Positions 1-7,715 of a stretch of 29,299 nucleotides of DNA are shown here, piece by piece (position 1 is the first letter of the stretch; every line of letters begins with the position of its first letter). The position numbers and the translations under genes were made by a program. The notes beneath the pieces were generated by a model that was not told the origin of the DNA, ran no database searches, and was given only the letters and a program-made list of their open reading frames with translations. Source of the stretch: a virus; the IMG/VR virus record IMGVR_UViG_3300034061_002046, positions 1 through 29,299 of that record. The stretch is one strand, 5' to 3'.

Positions 1-2174
1 GTAAGTTTAGTTCTGGTATACAACCAGTAGGAATAGTTAGTGGCAGTACTGTACCTACTACAAGAACTACTGATACTATATTTTTATCTGGTACTGGTAA
101 ACTATATAGGTGGAATGGTACAGCATACACAGCAGCTGTAGATACCAGCGATCTAAACGGAACCATAACACAAACACAAATATCTGACAATGCAATCAGC
201 ACACCAAAACTAGCTGCCAATGCTGTTAATGCTAGTAAAATAGCAGCTAATACTATTACTGCTAATGAAATAGCTGCTAATACTATTACTGCAGGTCAAA
301 TAGCTGCTGCTACTATTACTGCTACTCAAATAGCTGCTAATACTATTACTGCTGGTCAAATACAGGCAGGTACTATTACTGCTGATAGAATGAATATTAC
401 TAATCTATCTAGTATTAATAGTAATTTAGGTACTATCACTGCAGGAAGTATTACTATAGGTACTGGTAGCACCATATTCAATGTAGACTCAGGCGGTAAT
501 ATATGGAGCGGCAATGCTACATTTGCTAGCGCCCCATTTAGAGTTACAAATACCGGAGCTTTAACAGCCACTAATGTGACTATTACAGGTGGCACTATTA
601 AAGATACAAGCCATACAGGTACAGGAGACGGATCCGGATTCTCTAGTACTGGCATGTCAATTAATCTTGCAACTGGAGGCATATCATCTAAGAATTTTAG
701 AATAGATGCAAGTGGTAACGCTTTCTTTAAAGGTGATATTACTGGTGCTTCAGGTACTTTTTCTGGACAACTACAGGTTGGTGGGACTGCATATAATACG
801 TCATCATTCTTAAACAGCAATACGACTGCTACTGATGTTGGTCTTGGAAATGTATCTAACTTAACACCTCAAAATCAGGCTCAAACAGGTATTATTGCCG
901 GTGTAACTATTACTGGTGGTGGTATTACAATGAATACAGCTGCTAGTATTAAAGCTGGACAAACATCTTATAATAATGGTACTGGATTCTTCTTAGGCTT
1001 TGAAGGTGGTGTTGCTAAGTTTAGTATAGGCAATTCTGCAGGCAATAGAATGTTTTGGGATACTACCTCAGGTGTACTTACAATAATTGGTACACTAGAT
1101 GGTAGTGCTTTAATCGGCTCAACACTTGCTTCTACAGTAGTTGCTAACTCGAATGCAGTAACTTCTAAATTAGACAAACAAGCTACCTATATTTTAGGAA
1201 CTACTACCGCTAGTAACGAAATAACTCTTAAAACATCTGGATATGATGGCGGAAATGGTATTGTAATTACCAACACCGGTATCTTAGGTAAAAAAGCTGG
1301 TAGTACTACCTTTGCTGTAGACAATGCTGGTGATGCTACATTTGTTGGTACTGTAACAGCAACTGCAGGTAGTTTTGGCGGAGTTACTATTGCTAGTAAC
1401 AAAGTATACAGTGGAACAGGAACAGGAACCTTTAATAATGCAGATACTGCATTTTACTTTGATAATGCCGGTCAGTTTTCTTTAAAAGACAGACTAACAT
1501 GGAATGGCACTGATTTAACAATTAGAGGTAACATTGACACTAACGGCACTGCCCGGTTTACTGGTAGTAATGCTGCTTTTTCTATAGACGCAGCACTATA
1601 TGCTTCTGCAACAGGCGGTGTTACCGTAGGCATTCGAGCCGAAGGACAGTACGGCGTCTGGGGTATAGGATCCCTCACAGGTGCAGGAGGAGTTTATGGT
1701 ACTACTACTTCTAGTACTGGATACGGTGTTCTTGGCAATTCAGCTAATAGTGTTAACTCAGCAGGTGTACGGGGTAATGCAACTGGAAGTGGAATTGGTG
1801 TAGATGCATATAGTGATACCTATGTAGCTCTTCGCACTACAAGTGCTGGAATTGCTACAGCACTGTATGTCGGCGGTTCAATGGCAATTACCAGTACTAA
1901 CCTGGTCACTAATCTGAATGCAGACATGGTAGATGGCCGACATGTAGGCACAGGCACTAACCAAATACCTATTAACAATGACACTGTCAATCCTGGGCTA
2001 GTTGCTGGCTACTTGGGCTTTGGGGTTAACAAATACTATCTATCCGGAACTGCTGCAACTGGAGCAGCCACTGCAACATACTCTGGGGTCAAACCTGGAA
2101 ACGCAACTACAAACAGTTGGTTAAGCGTATACATAAACGGCACTCAATATTATGTACCAATCTGGCCAGCATAA
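1..2174 (+). CDS. phage tail-tip protein, gpJ/DUF1983-like C-terminal part (5' truncated)
   Basis: The reading frame is already open at base 3 and runs to TAA at 2172-2174, giving 723 visible codons, so the ATG at 390 is internal and not the start. The visible part resembles the distal end of lambda gpJ-type tail-tip proteins: five 10-residue repeats of the form AxxTITAxxI, then beta-rich stretches such as NLGTITAGSI typical of DUF1983 regions, then a fibre-like end with GVxG repeats and the motif NLNADMVDG, a variant of the NADTLDG motif of many tail fibres. It would sit at the tail tip and contact the host. It is followed 13 bases later by another gene in the same direction. Family call is from pattern recognition; the N-terminal baseplate-hub part lies outside the window. 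Confidence 0.75.
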   Translation, partial: KFSSGIQPVGIVSGSTVPTTRTTDTIFLSGTGKLYRWNGTAYTAAVDTSDLNGTITQTQISDNAISTPKLAANAVNASKIAANTITANEIAANTITAGQIAAATITATQIAANTITAGQIQAGTITADRMNITNLSSINSNLGTITAGSITIGTGSTIFNVDSGGNIWSGNATFASAPFRVTNTGALTATNVTITGGTIKDTSHTGTGDGSGFSSTGMSINLATGGISSKNFRIDASGNAFFKGDITGASGTFSGQLQVGGTAYNTSSFLNSNTTATDVGLGNVSNLTPQNQAQTGIIAGVTITGGGITMNTAASIKAGQTSYNNGTGFFLGFEGGVAKFSIGNSAGNRMFWDTTSGVLTIIGTLDGSALIGSTLASTVVANSNAVTSKLDKQATYILGTTTASNEITLKTSGYDGGNGIVITNTGILGKKAGSTTFAVDNAGDATFVGTVTATAGSFGGVTIASNKVYSGTGTGTFNNADTAFYFDNAGQFSLKDRLTWNGTDLTIRGNIDTNGTARFTGSNAAFSIDAALYASATGGVTVGIRAEGQYGVWGIGSLTGAGGVYGTTTSSTGYGVLGNSANSVNSAGVRGNATGSGIGVDAYSDTYVALRTTSAGIATALYVGGSMAITSTNLVTNLNADMVDGRHVGTGTNQIPINNDTVNPGLVAGYLGFGVNKYYLSGTAATGAATATYSGVKPGNATTNSWLSVYINGTQYYVPIWPA
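243..392 (+). repeat. five tandem 30-bp repeats coding AxxTITAxxI
   Basis: Five consecutive 30-bp units at 243, 273, 303, 333 and 363 share the core TACTATTACTGC and code for 10-residue units ending in I (last one in M). They lie inside the tail-tip gene and keep frame. Such short in-frame repeats near the C-terminal part of gpJ-like proteins can form a thin solenoid or stalk; copy-number change by slippage would alter length without breaking the gene. Confidence 0.9.
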
Positions 2175-2187
2175 TTGAAAGGATAAC

Positions 2188-2514
2188 ATGAGAACACAAA
2201 TTATTCCACAACAAAGCGTTATAGAAGACATTGTAAACATAGACCACAATTTGGGTAACTTTGTCAGATTGATGGTTGGTAATGGTATCGAAACAAATGG
2301 TAAATTTGAATTGTTACCCAGCCAGACCTTGGAAACAATTGTTATCGCAAATATACCTAACGGCATTATCAACGAAGATGGAACAAAAACAGATATTGTT
2401 GACTACCAAGAGTTGATGAGCGCAAACCCAACTTGGGCTCCTAATAAACCCGCTGGAGTTTTTCGTAAAGAAGACCTTTGGCATTTTGTTGACACAATCA
2501 GATCCAGAGGTTAA
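2188..2514 (+). CDS. small conserved-type phage protein of unknown function
   Basis: A 108-residue acidic protein starting at ATG 2188 with AAAGGA seven bases upstream, located between the tail-tip gene and a tail-associated gene. I do not recognise a domain with certainty. It is predicted soluble, without signal peptide or membrane segment; the C-terminal third is richer in charged and aromatic residues (FRKEDLWHFVDTI). Its stop is separated from the next ATG by a single base, with the next gene's ribosome binding site inside its last codons, so the two are translationally coupled. Position after a gpJ-like gene suggests a tail or tail-assembly role; this is inference from neighbourhood only. 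Confidence 0.7.
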   Translation: MRTQIIPQQSVIEDIVNIDHNLGNFVRLMVGNGIETNGKFELLPSQTLETIVIANIPNGIINEDGTKTDIVDYQELMSANPTWAPNKPAGVFRKEDLWHFVDTIRSRG

Positions 2515-2515
2515 T

Positions 2516-3448
2516 ATGCCCAATCTGAGAATAATTTATCAAAATCAGGTGGACTTGTCCACAACCACAATAACCTCCTCTAGCAATCAATCGTCCTCAA
2601 CCAGTATCAGTAATCTGAAGCTGGACACTAAAAGTCAAGTATGGAGAACCTCTCCAACTACAATCAGTAGTAACCAAGTACGTGGTAACTTGATAGTGGA
2701 CTTGGGATCTACAAAAACAGTGGGTGGAGTGGTGTTGGCGTTTACTAACTTGAATAGTAGCACTGCTACTGTGCGAGTAAGAGGCTATAACTCCGCTCCA
2801 ACTCACAGCAGCACCTCTGGATCAGATCAGATCAACTACCCCAGTATTACATCTGGAACCAGCGTGTTTGATACAACTGCAATCCTGTGCTGCCCCTGGA
2901 ATACTTGGGGAATATCAGACTGGGGAACAAACCCTGTAGGGTCCTCAAACTACAGTTATGGTGGTGGAACGTATGCAAGAGCTTGGTTTACACCTTCCAC
3001 AGTGAGATACCTCAGCATAGAGCTGGTAGATAATTATACCACTAGTGTCACTGGTAAATACATTGAGGTTTCCCGTTTGATTGTGGGCAACTACTGGACA
3101 CCCAAGTACAATGTGGGATATGGAGTAACTGCTGGTATAAAAGACATGAGTGAGCATGTTAGAACTGAGAGCGGCGACCTACTCACTACCCGTGGCCCCA
3201 TGTACCATTGTGTCAACTTTAACTTGGAGTGGTTGAGTGTTAGTGATCGTCAGGAAGTGGCAAAAATCTTGGCGGTCAATGGTATTAGTAGGCCAATGTT
3301 GATTAGCCTATTTCCAGACGGTACTGACTCAGAGGAATACGAACGAGAGCGAGCCCACCAAATCTATGGTAAGCTCTCACAGGTATCCCAGATGACCTAC
3401 AACAACCCCTTTATGTATTCTATTCCCCTAGATATCGAGGAAGTTTAA
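2516..3448 (+). CDS. tail-associated protein with galactose-binding-like beta domain
   Basis: The 310-residue protein begins at ATG 2516, preceded by AGAGG; the frame is open further upstream to a TTG at 2486 inside the previous gene, but the ribosome binding site supports 2516. The first ~200 residues are Ser/Thr-rich with beta-strand alternation (NLIVDLGSTKTVGGVVLAF resembles discoidin/galactose-binding folds), and the last ~100 residues (from about YGVTAGIKDMSEHVRTESGD) match a pattern I have seen in proteins next to gpJ-like genes of environmental siphophages. The probable role is a tail-tip or minor tail component with possible glycan contact. It is the last gene of its transcription unit, ending two bases before a terminator. 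The exact function is not known. Confidence 0.65.
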   Translation: MPNLRIIYQNQVDLSTTTITSSSNQSSSTSISNLKLDTKSQVWRTSPTTISSNQVRGNLIVDLGSTKTVGGVVLAFTNLNSSTATVRVRGYNSAPTHSSTSGSDQINYPSITSGTSVFDTTAILCCPWNTWGISDWGTNPVGSSNYSYGGGTYARAWFTPSTVRYLSIELVDNYTTSVTGKYIEVSRLIVGNYWTPKYNVGYGVTAGIKDMSEHVRTESGDLLTTRGPMYHCVNFNLEWLSVSDRQEVAKILAVNGISRPMLISLFPDGTDSEEYERERAHQIYGKLSQVSQMTYNNPFMYSIPLDIEEV

Positions 3449-3449
3449 A

Positions 3450-3480
3450 AATACCCCACCCACAAGGTGAGGTATTTTTT
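3450..3480 (+). terminator. rho-independent terminator 1
   Basis: An 11-bp stem (3450-3460 with 3466-3476, one C/A mismatch) closes a CACAA loop and runs into a T tract to 3480. It starts immediately after the stop of the tail-associated gene and ends three bases before a -35 box, so it separates the tail-tip operon from a new unit. Confidence 0.9.
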
Positions 3481-3483
3481 CAC

Positions 3484-3512
3484 TTGATCAAAGTATGCCC
3501 TTATGGTATAAT
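3484..3512 (+). promoter_or_regulatory. sigma70-type promoter 1 (TTGATC-17-TATAAT)
   Basis: A -35 box TTGATC (3484-3489), a 17-base spacer and a perfect -10 TATAAT (3507-3512) follow the T tract of the preceding terminator. The next gene starts at 3563. The spacer half nearest the -10 (ATGCCCTTATGG) is almost identical in the second promoter at 19262, more than spacing alone requires. Confidence 0.9.
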
Positions 3513-3562
3513 GGATACAAAATAAAAATGCACTATGTGGTGTATATCAACAAGGAGTTAAG

Positions 3563-3970
3563 ATGGCAACCACACTATACTTTGTTCAATCGGACACTCT
3601 GCCACAAATCAAATTGACACTTACAGATGAGGTTACTAGTGGGCCTAGAAATTTAACTGGCAAACAAGTAAGCTTACATGCCAAACCATCCACTGGAACC
3701 GGAGTGGCTTTTACGCGCCCTGCCAGCTTAGACCTAAATGGTACAGACAGAGCGAATGGTATAGCCTATATAGTATGGCAGGACGGTGATTTAAATCGAC
3801 CGGCTGGAACCTACACAGCAGAAATTGAGATTTATGATTCCGGTCAGAATACCAGAGAAACAGTATATGAAACTCTAAACTTGGTAATCCGTGAAGATAT
3901 CGCAGACATAACCCCACTTCCCACAACTCCGGGTAATACACCTCCGCCTAATGCTGCTCCTGGAGGTTAA
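3563..3970 (+). CDS. BppU-like (baseplate upper protein N-terminal-like) virion protein
   Basis: A 135-residue protein with a strong AAGGAG site seven bases before ATG 3563 and first in its transcription unit. The pattern FVQSDTLPQIKLTLTD, then NLTGKQVSLHAKPS, then PAGTYTAEIEIYD is that of the small Ig-like/BppU_N-type domain found in phage baseplate and neck accessory proteins, which acts as a structural adaptor joining fibres to the tail or head. The last 20 residues are a Pro-rich tail (TPLPTTPGNTPPP) that may be a flexible linker. The next gene follows after two bases, and the GGAGGT in this gene's final codons serves as its ribosome binding site. A related domain opens the second unit at 19349. 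The fold assignment is moderately sure; the exact partner is unknown. Confidence 0.65.
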   Translation: MATTLYFVQSDTLPQIKLTLTDEVTSGPRNLTGKQVSLHAKPSTGTGVAFTRPASLDLNGTDRANGIAYIVWQDGDLNRPAGTYTAEIEIYDSGQNTRETVYETLNLVIREDIADITPLPTTPGNTPPPNAAPGG

Positions 3971-3972
3971 CC

Positions 3973-5559
3973 ATGGCTTCTCTTATAGCTAGTATTGTTT
4001 CCAAAACTACAGCAACAATTGAAAAAGTTTCTAGTTTGGCAAATGTTGCTGGCTATAGGTCAAGAACTATAGCCAGTGAAATACTACAGTTAACCAAAAC
4101 TAAAGCCGAATATCTTACAGGAATATTCTTTGTACTCATTAGTAGGTCCTACGAAGAAGCAGTGAATTTAACAGAGACTGTAAGCCGACTTTTTGGTAAA
4201 AATTCAACAGATCAGGTCAATGTTACTGACTCTAACGACTTAAATGTTGGCAAGAATCCAGCTGATCAAACAAACATTAGTGATACACTAGACCGCACTG
4301 TAGCCTTCTACAGAGAGATTGATGATCAAACTAACATTTCAGAGTTTGATGTTATCGACTTCAATAAAAACTCTGATGATGGCATCAGTGTGTTTGAATC
4401 TGATGTAGTCAACTTCAACAAAAACCCTGACAATGGCATCGATGTACTTGAGACCAATGTTACAGATTTTAATAAAAACTCTGACGATGGTATCAGTGTA
4501 CTTGAATCCGCTGTAGCAGACTTCACCAAGAGCTCTGTTGACCAGTTCAATCTCAATGACTTTTTAGATCGCACTGTAGAGTTCTCCAGAAATTTTACAG
4601 ATCAAGTCGATGTAACAGACGACATAAACGGAGCAGCTGTTGATGATGATCAGGTAGCTGACTTCTTTAAGATTACTGGTGATCAAGCAAATATAGCAGA
4701 CGAATTAGATCGTACTGTAAACTTCTCCAGAGAGATTGTTGATCAAACCAGCATTTCAGAGTCTGATGTTATAGACTTCAACAAGAACTCTAATGACCTG
4801 TTAAACATAATTGAATCAGGTGATATTGATGTTGGTAAAAACTTAGACGATGAATTTAATATTACGGACGTTTTAAACAGACTGGTTCAGTTCTCTAGAG
4901 ATTTTACTGATCAGAGTGATATTTCAGAGTCCAGCGTAACAGACTTTAATAAAGGTCTAAGTGACTCAGCACAGTTGTCAGACATAATTTCTATATTACT
5001 ACAAACGCTGTACTCGTATCAAGATAGCCTTAATGTTACTGATAACCTAGATCGCACTGTACAGTTTTCCAGAGACTTTACAGATCAGTCAAACATTAGT
5101 GATGTTTTAGATTTATTAATGTCGTTTTCCAGAGTAGCGACTGACAATTTCAATATCAGCGAATCTAATATATTAAGCTTTAACAAAAGCGTATCCGACT
5201 CTGCCCAGTTATCTGATTCAATATCTATAATAATACAGATTTTGTACGATATTCAGGACAGCCTAAATATCAGCGATAATCTGACATACAACATGGACTA
5301 TGTCAGAGATTTTACAGATCAAGTCAATGTAACAGACGACGTAAACGGTGCAGCTGTTGATGATGATCAGATAGCTAGCTTCTTTAAAGTTATGAGTGAT
5401 CAGTTCAATTTAACTGACACCACAGAAAGTGCTTTTAACAAGCAGTCACAAGATAGTTTAAACCTATCAAACTCAGGAACAATCCTGAACCAGGATTATA
5501 TCAACGGACCCGACTACTTTCTAGAGGATTATGTAGGGGTTTCCAGGACAATTACATAA
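3973..5559 (+). CDS. long repeat fibre protein with about 22 DQxNISD repeats
   Basis: A 528-residue protein with two parts: residues 1-75, an Ala/Thr-rich, partly hydrophobic segment likely to be the attachment end, and residues 76-510, about 22 degenerate repeats of 18-21 residues. The repeat core is [ST]DQxN[IV][ST][DE], followed by a V/LD step and a [FN][NS][KR] step. Asp and Asn dominate, so the shaft is very acidic. Regular repeats of this length suit a trimeric or solenoid beta shaft, that is, a thin tail or head fibre. Two repeat blocks share a near-identical 79-bp stretch. The C-terminus (DYFLEDYVGVSRTIT) leaves the repeat and may be a tip or trimerisation end. No enzymatic motif is seen. 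Calling it a fibre is inference from architecture and neighbours. Confidence 0.75.
   Translation: MASLIASIVSKTTATIEKVSSLANVAGYRSRTIASEILQLTKTKAEYLTGIFFVLISRSYEEAVNLTETVSRLFGKNSTDQVNVTDSNDLNVGKNPADQTNISDTLDRTVAFYREIDDQTNISEFDVIDFNKNSDDGISVFESDVVNFNKNPDNGIDVLETNVTDFNKNSDDGISVLESAVADFTKSSVDQFNLNDFLDRTVEFSRNFTDQVDVTDDINGAAVDDDQVADFFKITGDQANIADELDRTVNFSREIVDQTSISESDVIDFNKNSNDLLNIIESGDIDVGKNLDDEFNITDVLNRLVQFSRDFTDQSDISESSVTDFNKGLSDSAQLSDIISILLQTLYSYQDSLNVTDNLDRTVQFSRDFTDQSNISDVLDLLMSFSRVATDNFNISESNILSFNKSVSDSAQLSDSISIIIQILYDIQDSLNISDNLTYNMDYVRDFTDQVNVTDDVNGAAVDDDQIASFFKVMSDQFNLTDTTESAFNKQSQDSLNLSNSGTILNQDYINGPDYFLEDYVGVSRTIT
4592..4670 (+). repeat. 79-bp direct repeat, copy A (copy B at 5309-5387)
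   Basis: This stretch and 5309-5387 code for the same block TDQVxVTDDxNGAAVDDDQ and differ at only a few bases. They lie 717 bp (239 codons) apart in the same frame. The higher identity than other repeats of the gene points to a recent internal duplication or conversion. Confidence 0.85.
5309..5387 (+). repeat. 79-bp direct repeat, copy B
   Basis: Second copy of the block at 4592-4670. Recombination between the two would remove exactly 239 codons and leave the fibre in frame. Confidence 0.85.
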
Positions 5560-5573
5560 CCAGAAAGGTTTTT

Positions 5574-6023
5574 ATGAATTCCCAAGAAAATTTGAAAATT
5601 ACAGGCAAGTTAAACATCGCAGTGACTGATGAAACGGGTGTGTTAAAAGACACTCGCGAAATTGACAACTTAGTAGTTACAAGCGGTTTAACCCATATTG
5701 TTAGCAGAATGGCGTCCGCCTCTGATACAGCCATGAGTCACATGGCGGTCGGAACAGGTGCAACTGCCGCTGCAGCTGGTAACACCACTCTCGGCACCGA
5801 AACTGCCCGGGTGGCTCTGAGCAGTACAACTCCTGGCACAACCAACATTGTGTATTCAGCCAGCTTTGGCGCTGGTGTTGGTACTGGAGCCCTAACAGAG
5901 GCAGGAATTTTTAATGCGTCCAGTGCTGGTACCCTGCTGTGCCGTACCGTGTTCAGTGTGATCAACAAGGCCGCCAACGACACCATGAGTATTACTTGGA
6001 CTGTTACCTTGGCAGCAGTTTAA
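5574..6023 (+). CDS. conserved phage tail/virion protein (MSHMAVGTG family)
   Basis: A 149-residue protein with AAAGG upstream of ATG 5574. The order of features matches a widespread phage structural family: an N-terminal strand pair, NLVVTSGLTHIVSRM, then MSHMAVGTGATAAAAGNTTL, TEAGIFNASSAGTLLCRTVF, and a final TMSITWTVTL. These proteins usually lie among tail-fibre genes and are annotated as tail or fibre-associated; no enzymatic activity is known to me. Length fits the family and both ends look complete. It is the last gene before terminator 2, so it closes the first accessory unit. Family membership is recalled from pattern, and the role in the particle is inferred. Confidence 0.7.
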   Translation: MNSQENLKITGKLNIAVTDETGVLKDTREIDNLVVTSGLTHIVSRMASASDTAMSHMAVGTGATAAAAGNTTLGTETARVALSSTTPGTTNIVYSASFGAGVGTGALTEAGIFNASSAGTLLCRTVFSVINKAANDTMSITWTVTLAAV

Positions 6024-6031
6024 TCTTTACC

Positions 6032-6065
6032 AATAATGGCGAGAAATCCTCGCCATTATTTTTAT
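6032..6065 (+). terminator. rho-independent terminator 2
   Basis: A perfect 12-bp stem, AATAATGGCGAG (6032-6043) with CTCGCCATTATT (6049-6060), has the five-base loop AAATC and is followed by TTTAT. It follows the stop of the preceding gene by eight bases. A second weaker hairpin with A/T-rich arms follows at about 6060-6086. Confidence 0.9.
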
Positions 6066-6108
6066 AGGGCTGGTGGCCTTATAAAAATAATGAATAACAG
6101 GAGTAGAA

Positions 6109-7356
6109 ATGGCAGCAATTACCACAAGACAAACCGCAGGTACGGGTGCCACAGTTGCTGGAGTACCACTCACCAACACTCAGTTGGACACCAACTTTAT
6201 TAATCTAAACACAGAGCTAGTTTCAGCAGCTAGTACTAGTGGTAGTTATAGTAATCCAGCTTGGATTACATCTCTAGATGAAGCTAAGGTATTACCCGCA
6301 CAAACAGGTCAAAGTGGTAAAGTTTTGGTTACCAACGGAACAGCAACCAGCTGGGGTACAGTAAGCGGCGGTATTACATACACCAGAATAACCACTAACA
6401 CTACTTTAACAGACAAGCAAGGCGTAGTTGCAGATACTACTGGTGGCACATTTACAGTCACACTTCCAGCTTCACCAGCAACTGGTGCGCAGGTAGCTAT
6501 TGCTGATGGTGCTAATTGGGGTACCAATAGCTTAACGGTAGCTAGAAATGGTAGCACTATTGAAGACTACGCAGAGGACTTGGTATTAGATATTACAGGT
6601 GCTTTAGTCAATTTAATTTATGACGGTAATACTTGGGAAGTCTACACTCAAACCGGTATTGGACAAAGTACTATACCTGGTGGTTTTAATTATACTAGAG
6701 TGACTAGTGCTATAACAGTTGTAGATAAACAAGGTATTATTGCAGATACTACTGGTGGTAGTTTCACAATCACTCTTCCATCTACGCCAACAACTGGTAC
6801 ACAAATTGCAATTGCTGATGGAGCTAGCTGGGGTACCAACAATCTAACAGTTGCCAGAAATGGTAATACTATAGAAAATCTGGCAGAAGATTTATTGTTA
6901 GATATTACAGGTGCGTTAGTGAACTTTATTTACGATGGTAATACTTGGGAAGTCTACACACAGGTAGGCGGCGTAGGTGGCACTATTCTTGCAGTAAGTA
7001 ATGGAGGTACTGGTGTAACAACTAGCACTGGTTCTGGTAGCACAGTTTTGTCTATAACTCCAACATTAGTCACTCCAATTCTCGGCACTCCTACATCAAT
7101 TACCTTAACCAATGCAACAGGATTACCGCTGACTACCGGTGTCACTGGCACATTACCTGTGGCCAACGGTGGCACAGGCGCAGCTACATTTACAACCAAT
7201 AATGTATTACTGGGTAATGGGACTTCTTCCTTTCAAAGCATAGCTCCTGGTGCATCAGGTAATGTTTTGGCGTCAAATGGAACTACTTGGCAATCTGTTG
7301 CACCAAGCATGTCAACAGGAAAAGCTATTGCAATGGCAATAGTATTTGGAGGATAA
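6109..7356 (+). CDS. tail fibre-type protein with duplicated domain and GGTG repeats
   Basis: The 415-residue protein starts at ATG 6109 with AGGAG upstream. Residues 1-86 form an attachment-like region. Residues 87-190 and 191-288 are two tandem copies of a ~100-residue beta domain common in cyanophage-like virion proteins (GVVADTTGGTFTVTLP, IADGANWGTNSLTVARNG, LIYDGNTWEVYTQ). Residues 296-400 carry SNGGTGVTT and LPVANGGTG blocks followed by a VLLGNGT segment; these GGTG blocks recur in the proteins at 12821 and 14712. The short end KAIAMAIVFGG is hydrophobic. No catalytic motif is visible. Its last codons provide the GGAGG for the next gene. Likely a fibre or decoration protein; the receptor is unknown. 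Confidence 0.75.
   Translation: MAAITTRQTAGTGATVAGVPLTNTQLDTNFINLNTELVSAASTSGSYSNPAWITSLDEAKVLPAQTGQSGKVLVTNGTATSWGTVSGGITYTRITTNTTLTDKQGVVADTTGGTFTVTLPASPATGAQVAIADGANWGTNSLTVARNGSTIEDYAEDLVLDITGALVNLIYDGNTWEVYTQTGIGQSTIPGGFNYTRVTSAITVVDKQGIIADTTGGSFTITLPSTPTTGTQIAIADGASWGTNNLTVARNGNTIENLAEDLLLDITGALVNFIYDGNTWEVYTQVGGVGGTILAVSNGGTGVTTSTGSGSTVLSITPTLVTPILGTPTSITLTNATGLPLTTGVTGTLPVANGGTGAATFTTNNVLLGNGTSSFQSIAPGASGNVLASNGTTWQSVAPSMSTGKAIAMAIVFGG
6367..6972 (+). repeat. tandem duplication of a ~104-codon domain
   Basis: Two in-frame copies (6367-6678 and 6679-6972, offset 312 bp) code for closely similar domains beginning GGxxYTRx and ending NTWEVYTQ. Identity is highest around the codons for ADTTGG and YDGNTWEVYTQ and lower between them. 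Confidence 0.85.
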
Positions 7357-7359
7357 TTT

Positions 7360-7713
7360 ATGGCAGCACCTAATATAGTAAACGTAGCCACAATAAATGG
7401 TAAAACGGCAGGTTTAGCTGTAACGGCATCGGCCAGTGCCATAGTCGCTAATGCTAGTAGCAGTAACAAAGTCTTAAAAATAAACGCTCTCTATGTCAGC
7501 AATGTTGCTGCCAGCAATGGTTGGGTAACTGTAGATGTTTTTAAGAATGCAACTACTGCATTTAGAGTTGGTTTTCAAATCACAGTGCCTACAAATGCTA
7601 CGTTGGATGTCCTAAGCAAACCTATCTACCTAGAAGAAAATGATTCGCTGAGGCTGACTGCCAATGCTGTTTCTACAATAGAAGCAGTGGTGTCTTATGA
7701 GGACATTAGCTAA
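7360..7713 (+). CDS. small virion protein of a cyanophage-type family
   Basis: A 117-residue protein opening MAAPNIVNVATINGKT. Its layout (ASAIVANASSSNKVLKIN, VSNVAASNGWVTVDVF, YLEENDSLRLTA, ending VVSYEDIS) matches a family of small beta-sandwich structural proteins seen repeatedly in cyanophages and other aquatic phages. The ATG at 7360 is served by GGAGG inside the last codons of the upstream gene, so translation is coupled. No signal peptide or membrane segment is present. It probably decorates the tail or head surface or acts as an adaptor; its biochemical function has not been described to my knowledge. Confidence 0.7.
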   Translation: MAAPNIVNVATINGKTAGLAVTASASAIVANASSSNKVLKINALYVSNVAASNGWVTVDVFKNATTAFRVGFQITVPTNATLDVLSKPIYLEENDSLRLTANAVSTIEAVVSYEDIS

Positions 7714-7715
7714 CT

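Noticed and set aside
356-820. 154-codon minus-strand open frame inside the tail-tip gene
   Set aside because: It lies wholly opposite a well-supported gene, has no ribosome binding site or neighbours on that strand, and its Pro/Val/Leu-rich product is the expected mirror of Gly/Thr-rich codons.
3031-3062. Minus-strand TGGTATAAT match suggesting an antisense promoter
   Set aside because: There is no -35-like sequence at the right distance and the match lies inside a conserved coding region.
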